A stretch of 7,222 bases of DNA from Victivallales bacterium. Lineage in GTDB: Bacteria > Verrucomicrobiota > Lentisphaeria > Oligosphaerales > Oligosphaeraceae. Positions 1 to 6,500 of the stretch are shown here, one piece after another. Location: assembly GCA_017963875.1 (NCBI GenBank), contig JAGCTA010000387.1, forward strand, positions 1 through 7,222, given 5' to 3'. Numbering within the stretch: the stretch's first letter is position 1; each line of letters starts with the position of its first letter. Position numbers and translations under genes: made by a program. The notes beneath the pieces are model-generated. The model made no database searches. It was not told where the DNA came from and saw only the letters and a list, made by a program, of their open reading frames with translations.

Positions 1-555
1 TCGCGGGCGCCTGAAACCGCCACATTGGAAGGAAACATCTTCATCGAGGAGAACGCCACTGGCAGGACGCTTCAACTCACGGCGAACGACTGGTCCCTGG
101 AAGGTTCGGTATTGACTGTGAACGCCTCGGTCTTTGATTCAAAACGGAACTGGAGCATACGCCTGGGCGAAGGGATAAAAGACTTGTCTGGAAACACGCT
201 TCCCGCCTCGGACAGGGAAGGCCGTGACGTCATAATAGACAATTCAGGATGCTCTGTGGCGGACGTCAGCCTGAAAGGCGTCTGCAATCCAGGTAACACG
301 GGGTTGACGGAATTGATTGTGACTTTCACCGGGAACATCAATCCGGCAACGCTGGTGGATGCGGTCACCATCATCGGACCAAATGGAAACAACATCAAGC
401 CTGTTTCAGCGGAGCTTCTCACTTCGACCATGGCGAAACTCCATCTGCAGCCACTGACCACCGCTGGAAAATACACGATACAAGTAGATGAGACGGCGGC
501 GGATTTCGCAGGCAATGCCCTGAATTCAGCCTGGCAGAGCGAGTTTGAAATCAAC
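1..555 (+). other. Two tandem bacterial Ig-like domains (SbsA/Big_5-like), first one truncated by the window edge
   Basis: Residues 1-75 are the end of one unit and residues 84-185 are a complete second unit. Both close with the pattern typical of this family, a strand, then D-x-x/A-GN-x-L: KDLSGNTLPA at residues 60-69 and DFAGNALNSA at 168-177. The second unit also has the usual middle signature, 'VTFTGNINPATLVDAVTI' at 107-124, where a beta-strand is followed by a 'made of pv' turn. Such domains are structural or adhesive spacers in secreted bacterial proteins. Because the first unit is cut, the protein extends further upstream, and more units of the same kind may lie there. Confidence 0.7.
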
Positions 556-3500
556 ATGGTAAATCTGGAGGCTGACATTACCTCGTCTCCTTCACAGGCA
601 TTCTCGGGGCAGAGCATCGAGGTGACCTGGGAAACATCCAATGCCGAGGGCTCGGCGTTTGCCTCCGAGTGGAGCGACGGAATCTATCTGTCTGCGGATG
701 ATAAATGGGATATTAACGACACGCGCATCGGCACCATTCGCCATGACGGATTGGAAGCAGGGCAGACCATTTCAACCACGCTGCCAGTCATGGTCAATGC
801 AAGGGAAGGCAATTATTATCTGCTGGTTCGTCCTGACGACCAGTTTGAATTGGGTTCTGGCGACACCCCAAGAAGCATAGCCAAACGGAAAATCACCTTG
901 TCAACACAGGAACTTCAACCAGGGGATGCAGTCCTCTGCCAGGGCGAGAGCGAATCTTTCTTCTACTACAAAGTTACGCAGAACGCAAATTCCACACTTA
1001 ATCTGGACTGGAGCCTCAATGACAGCCAGACGGCCTCCATCACTGAAATATACGTCGCATACGATGAAATGCCGACATACAATAGAAACGACTATTTCCT
1101 GCAAGGAACAAGAAATGACTCGTTGAGCCTGACACTTCCCGCCACTTCGGTTCAGCGTACTGCGTACATCATGATTCATTCGGTCTCAGGTGGGGCGACC
1201 TCTGGCACGCTAAGCGTAAGTGACGTTCCATTGAGCATTACAGAGGTGCTGGGCGGCGAGCGTTGCAACGACACGGATTCCACTGTGATTTTGACAGGTG
1301 TGGATTTCACGCCAGACATGACTATCACGCTGAAGGATGCGCACGGAAACACATACACACCGGATGAAATCACATTCTTGAACTCCAGCAAAGTCGCCAT
1401 GCTGTTCAAGGCAAACTCGCTTCCAGCGGGTACCTACGGCGTTTCCGCCGATGCAAACGGCGAGCACGCGGAACTCGCGGATGCCCTCACCATCACGCAG
1501 AGTTCCGATGTGCAGATATCTGTCTCCATTGACGCGCCAGCACGGATTGGCTACCACCTGATTTCCACAATTCCAGTCACAGTAACCGCATCTGGCCAAG
1601 GAGACACCGACAGTCCCTTGATTGTGGTAGTCCCATACATGGTCACTCCAGATGGCAACGGCGGTTCTACGCTCACAGCGGGCGGCATTCTCACCACCGA
1701 CAAGACAAAAGTCAATTACGGATTCTGGACATCCACCATGCCAGAAGGCTTCTCGCATGCGGTGGTTTTCTCGGCGTCAGGAACTCAAGCGGGGCGTTTT
1801 TCAGCAGGGGAATCTGTGCAATGCGATGTATATTACACTGGCTGGGTGAAGCCATGGGATTTCTCCTATCCCTCCATACAATGGAACTGTGCAGTCATCA
1901 CGTCAGACGATACCACGCCAATTGATTGGAACACTATCTTTGAAGAAGGGGACATGGAGCCCGTCCTCAAGGAACTTCTTGCCGATGCAATGGCGAAATC
2001 AATCGGCAATACATTTGGTGACTATGTAAGAGTGAACAATCGGAATCTTGTCGCCATGTCAAATGCGGGCATTCCAGAGGTCAACACGATTGCCCTTGAA
2101 ACATTACGCGCCATTGGATACAATTCGCCATTGCGCGTCCTGGCATCGGAAAAGAGTTCCACCGACCTTCCAGTCGGCAAACTTGCTCTATGCATGGAGC
2201 GCAACTGCCACAGCGACCTGGTCTCCCGCTTCGAGACAAGTTCATTCGGATACAATTGGACCTGCAACTGGGATGTCAGCCTTTCAATCGAAGACACAGG
2301 TGACATTACCGCACATTTCGGTGGTTCAGCCAGAACATACCAGAAAGGCTTCGATGGATTGCTGAGGAACAATGATGGCGACGGCTCCACGTTGAAGACA
2401 TCTGGAGGCAAGTATCTCCTGACCGAAAGGGACGGCACCGTTTACACTTTCTCAAGCAAGGGAGTGCTCCTTTCCGTGGCAGACAGCACAGGCAAAACCA
2501 TTTCATGTTCCTATAAGGATGGATTGCTTTCATCCCTCTCTGGCATAAATGGGGCAAAAATGCTGCTCACCCGCAATGAAGCAGGATATATCACACGCAT
2601 CGACGGTTCAGACGGGTCGTGGACAACTTTCGAGTACAACGCACAGGGCGATTTGATTGCCACGGAGGATTCGTCAGGTGTCTCCATCAACTACACCTAC
2701 GACGATACACATGCGCTTCTTTCAATGCAGAGTTCGTTAGGCACAGTTGGGACATACGGCTACGACCCGGAAACGAGACTGCTCAACGCGGTTTCCCTCA
2801 ACGGCAAGGAACTCTCAATCGCATACGAAGCGGACGGGGCTGTCGTTATCAAAGATTCCCGAGGAAACACCTCAAGTTATCTGTACGATGATGCGGGACG
2901 CCTCATTCGTGTTCTGGATGGCGGAACCGGCCTTGCCTGGAACTATTCCTACGATGAGCAGGGAAACATGCTTTCCTCAGGCGACAATGTACATGGTACC
3001 ACATACGCCTTCTATGATGACCTGAACCGCATACGCCTCTATGTGGCTCCAACCGGCGAGGAAGAAAGATATTCCTACAATGAACAAGGCGATTTGGCGC
3101 AAATCCGTGACGAGCGTGGAAATACAATTTCCCTCTCATACGACGCTTGCCGCAATGTAACTGCCATGGCATATTCCAACGGGGCCACTGCGACATTTGA
3201 CTACGACTACGATGAAAATACAGTTTCCTATACGAACTCCGCAGGCGACCTCATCGTGGTGAGGTACAATGAAATTGACGCACCTGTTTCAGTTACGATA
3301 GGAAACCGTATAAGCACCATCCAATACGACGGTTCAGGAAACCTTACAGGCTTTGCCCTACCCAACGACCTTGGAGGAAACTCCTACGTTTACGACAGTT
3401 TCAACCGCCCCGTAATCATCCAGGATGCAAATGGAAACAGCGTCAACTATGTATGGAACGAGTTCAACAAGGTGGCGTCAATTGAATTTGCAGACGGTAC

Positions 3501-6500
3501 CCGCGAATCCTTCTCCTACGATGCTTCGGGGAATCTGGAAACATGGACGACTCGCGGCGGCGCAACCATAAACTATAACCTTGACGAATACGGCAGTCTG
3601 AGCAGGCAAAGCCTCTCCGATGGACGGGTTTACGAATATGCGTACGATAATGCTGGAAGACTTGTCTCTGCTGGAGACATTGGCATCTCATACACGCCTG
3701 GCAACGCACTTTCCAGCCTGAACTGGACTGATGGCAGGCGCGTCTCCTATGTATTCGACCAAACGGAAAACCTTGTCACGGCAGTCCAGATCAACGGGCA
3801 GGACATCGCACTCGAATATACGCAATATGGCGATCTCGCCACCGTTACCGCAGGGGATTTCTCGCTGACGAATGACTTCGGTTTCTTCGGTGAAAACACC
3901 CAAACGGTTTTCGGAAACCAGGCCGAGGTGCTCTATCAATACGACACCAGCCTGCTTCTGACTGGAATCACTGCCTCCAACGGCTTTGCGGAATCCTATT
4001 CTTTCGATACATACGGCAATCTCACCAGCAAAACCGTTGCAGGCGGCGTCTGGAATTACACCTACGATGCAGCCAACCGTCTGCTGTCCGAACAATTCAC
4101 CGCCAATTCAAATCCCGATGAAATCCTTGACAGCCGTGCCTACACCTACGACCGGGCTGGCAACCGGCTGACTTCGACAATCAATGGAACGACTGTCCAC
4201 ACTGACTATGGCGAACTGAACATGATTACACGAGCGGGAGACGTGGATTTCACCTATGATGCAAACGGTAACCTGCTCAACGACGGCGTGCGTTCCTACA
4301 CTTGGACCGCCGACAACCGCATCCTCTCCGAAACCATCCTCTCCACAGGCATGACTCGCACCGTCGAATACGACGCTTTCGGCAACCGAAGCAGTGTCAC
4401 CTACGGCAATGGCGTCACTGTCAAATACACGATTGACGTGGATGGCATGCTCTTCGCCAGTGAATCCACGGACGGCACAAGGCGCACATACGTGCTGGGC
4501 GATGGCGGTCAAATCGCAGGATTCCTTGATGAAAACGGCAATGCCTATTACTTCGTCACGGACCGTCTTGGCTCGGTAATCAGCGTGCTTGATGAAGCAG
4601 GAGCCACTGTCAACAGCTATTCCTACGATGCATGGGGCAACATCATCGAAAGCACGGTCAAGGTTAAAAACGAGCTGACCTATCTGGGCGCATACGGCGT
4701 CCTCACCAATGATTCAGGCACCTATACCATAAAGGCCCGCGACTACGACCCCGTGACAGGACGCTGGCTCTCCGCCGACCCCGCTGGTTCGGCCGTAGGC
4801 CCCAACCTGTATCAATACTGCCGCGACAATGCCCTGTCATACATTGACCTGACAGGAAACGACGCCATCAGCACGTACAAGACCGTGGAAAAAGCGTTCA
4901 AGGCGTACAAAACTTATTCGCCTTATGCAAAGGGCTACAAGAAAGCCAAAAGTTATGGCGACACACTTAACTCGTGGGCGGACGAATACTACAAGAACAA
5001 TTCCGAGGTATCGAGCAAACTCTCCCGTGATGCGTTCATTGACGTATTCACAACCATCGCGAATACGGCGTCCCCGACTGGGAAAGGCATGATCAACCAA
5101 ACGGGTGGTTTCGTCAAGCGGCTGTCATCGGGAATCGAATACAAGACAATCTGGTTCACAAACATTCCTCTCGTCAACCCCATGCAGACTAAAATGGTAG
5201 ATATGGGTTTGATTGAAATGTCGGGACTGCTTTACAACGCCTCTCTGGATAAAGACCCTGAAAAAGTCAAGGACATCGTAAAATTCACAAATTTCATGCT
5301 CAAACGTGGGATTACCGATGACAAGAAAATCAAGGATCTGTATCTGAAGGTTTCATCCGTGTCAGGCTCTATGGATCCCAATGACAAACTGGTCAGCCCG
5401 GGAGTCGGCGAAAATGGATACATTGCAGGCAACCAGAATTTGACTTACACTATCCGCTTTGAAAACGACCCTGAAAAGGCAGACGCGCCAGTCAGATGGC
5501 TCCGTGTTTTTGATACCCTGGACGATAACCTGGACATCGACACATTCACGCTCCTCTCATACAACCTGGCGGGAAATTTCTTTTCTGTCGAGGGAAATAG
5601 TTCATCTTGCTCGGAAAAGGTCGTGGTCGAAGTCAACGGCGTTTCCGTCACCGTTGACGTTGCCATAGACCTGGACCGTGAAACACGGCAGTTATCTGCC
5701 GTATTCACCGCGCTGGACCCCGAAACTGGCACGATGCTTCAGGACATCGACAAGGGATTCCTTTATCCCAATGACGAATCGGGACGGGGCGACGGGCAGA
5801 TCGTTTATTCCATCGCCGCGCTCCCCAATCTGGAGACGGGCACGACCATCCGCAACATCGCCGACATTTATTTCGATTTCAACGAACCGATGGCCACGCC
5901 AGAGGTCATTAGCACTGTGGATAGCATCGCGCCAGAAAAAGCAGAACTTGCCATCGTAGCCAATGACAATGAAATGACACTTTCCATGAGCAGTTCGGAC
6001 ATGGATTCTGGCATTGCAGGCTACAATATCATGTATTCGACCGACGGCGAAACATTCAGCACATACGGTTACACCACGTACTCTTCACTTACCATAAACG
6101 GCATTGCAGGGACAACTTATTTCAAGGTTCAAGCAGTGGATGCTGTTGGTAATGCAGGTGCATGGAGTGATATACAGACCATCGTGTTTTCCTCAATTTT
6201 CGGCCTCAATGGAACCTCAACTGGTTTGTCATGGACCGCAGTACCAGATGCGTCAGGATATGTGGTGGAGTATTCCATCGATGATTTTGAGCATCTTGTT
6301 CGCTTGAATGTGTCAACCAACAGCGTCGATTCTTTCCGTCTGCCTTCAGGCAACTATCAATGGCGTGTCAGAACAGCCGATGATGACAAGTGGACAGTCG
6401 GGAAAAACATCGCTTCCGACAACACGGCGGACATGCCGCAGTTGATTCAGTCTAACGCCGACGGCAACACCGATATATTCTTCGCCATTCCAAATGGAAC

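Noticed and set aside
72..641. A 189-codon open frame on the minus strand
   Set aside because: It lies entirely opposite the continuous + strand frame that encodes recognisable Ig-like and CARDB-like domains. Its translation is low-complexity Ser/Thr/Pro-rich with no domain.
1210..1758. A 182-codon open frame on the minus strand
   Set aside because: It overlaps the TIG-like and linker coding sequence. Its product is Cys/Trp/Arg-rich with no known motif, typical of an antisense shadow.
3688..4512. Two minus-strand open frames opposite the YD repeats with Val/Gly/Ile-rich products
   Set aside because: Repetitive YD codons (TAC GAC GAT GCA GGC) read in reverse give GTA/GTC/ATC/TGC codons that rarely form stops. 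The long frames follow from that bias.
2401..4545. The possibility that the tandem repeats are a DNA-level satellite or CRISPR-like array
   Set aside because: The repetition is at the protein level only. Unit lengths vary and nucleotide identity between units is low, with no constant repeat and spacer arrangement.
4861..5364. A classical RHS C-terminal toxin with an immunity gene directly after it
   Set aside because: The frame continues without a stop into further beta-modules and an RTX tail, no immunity-like gene is present, and no toxin catalytic motif is visible.
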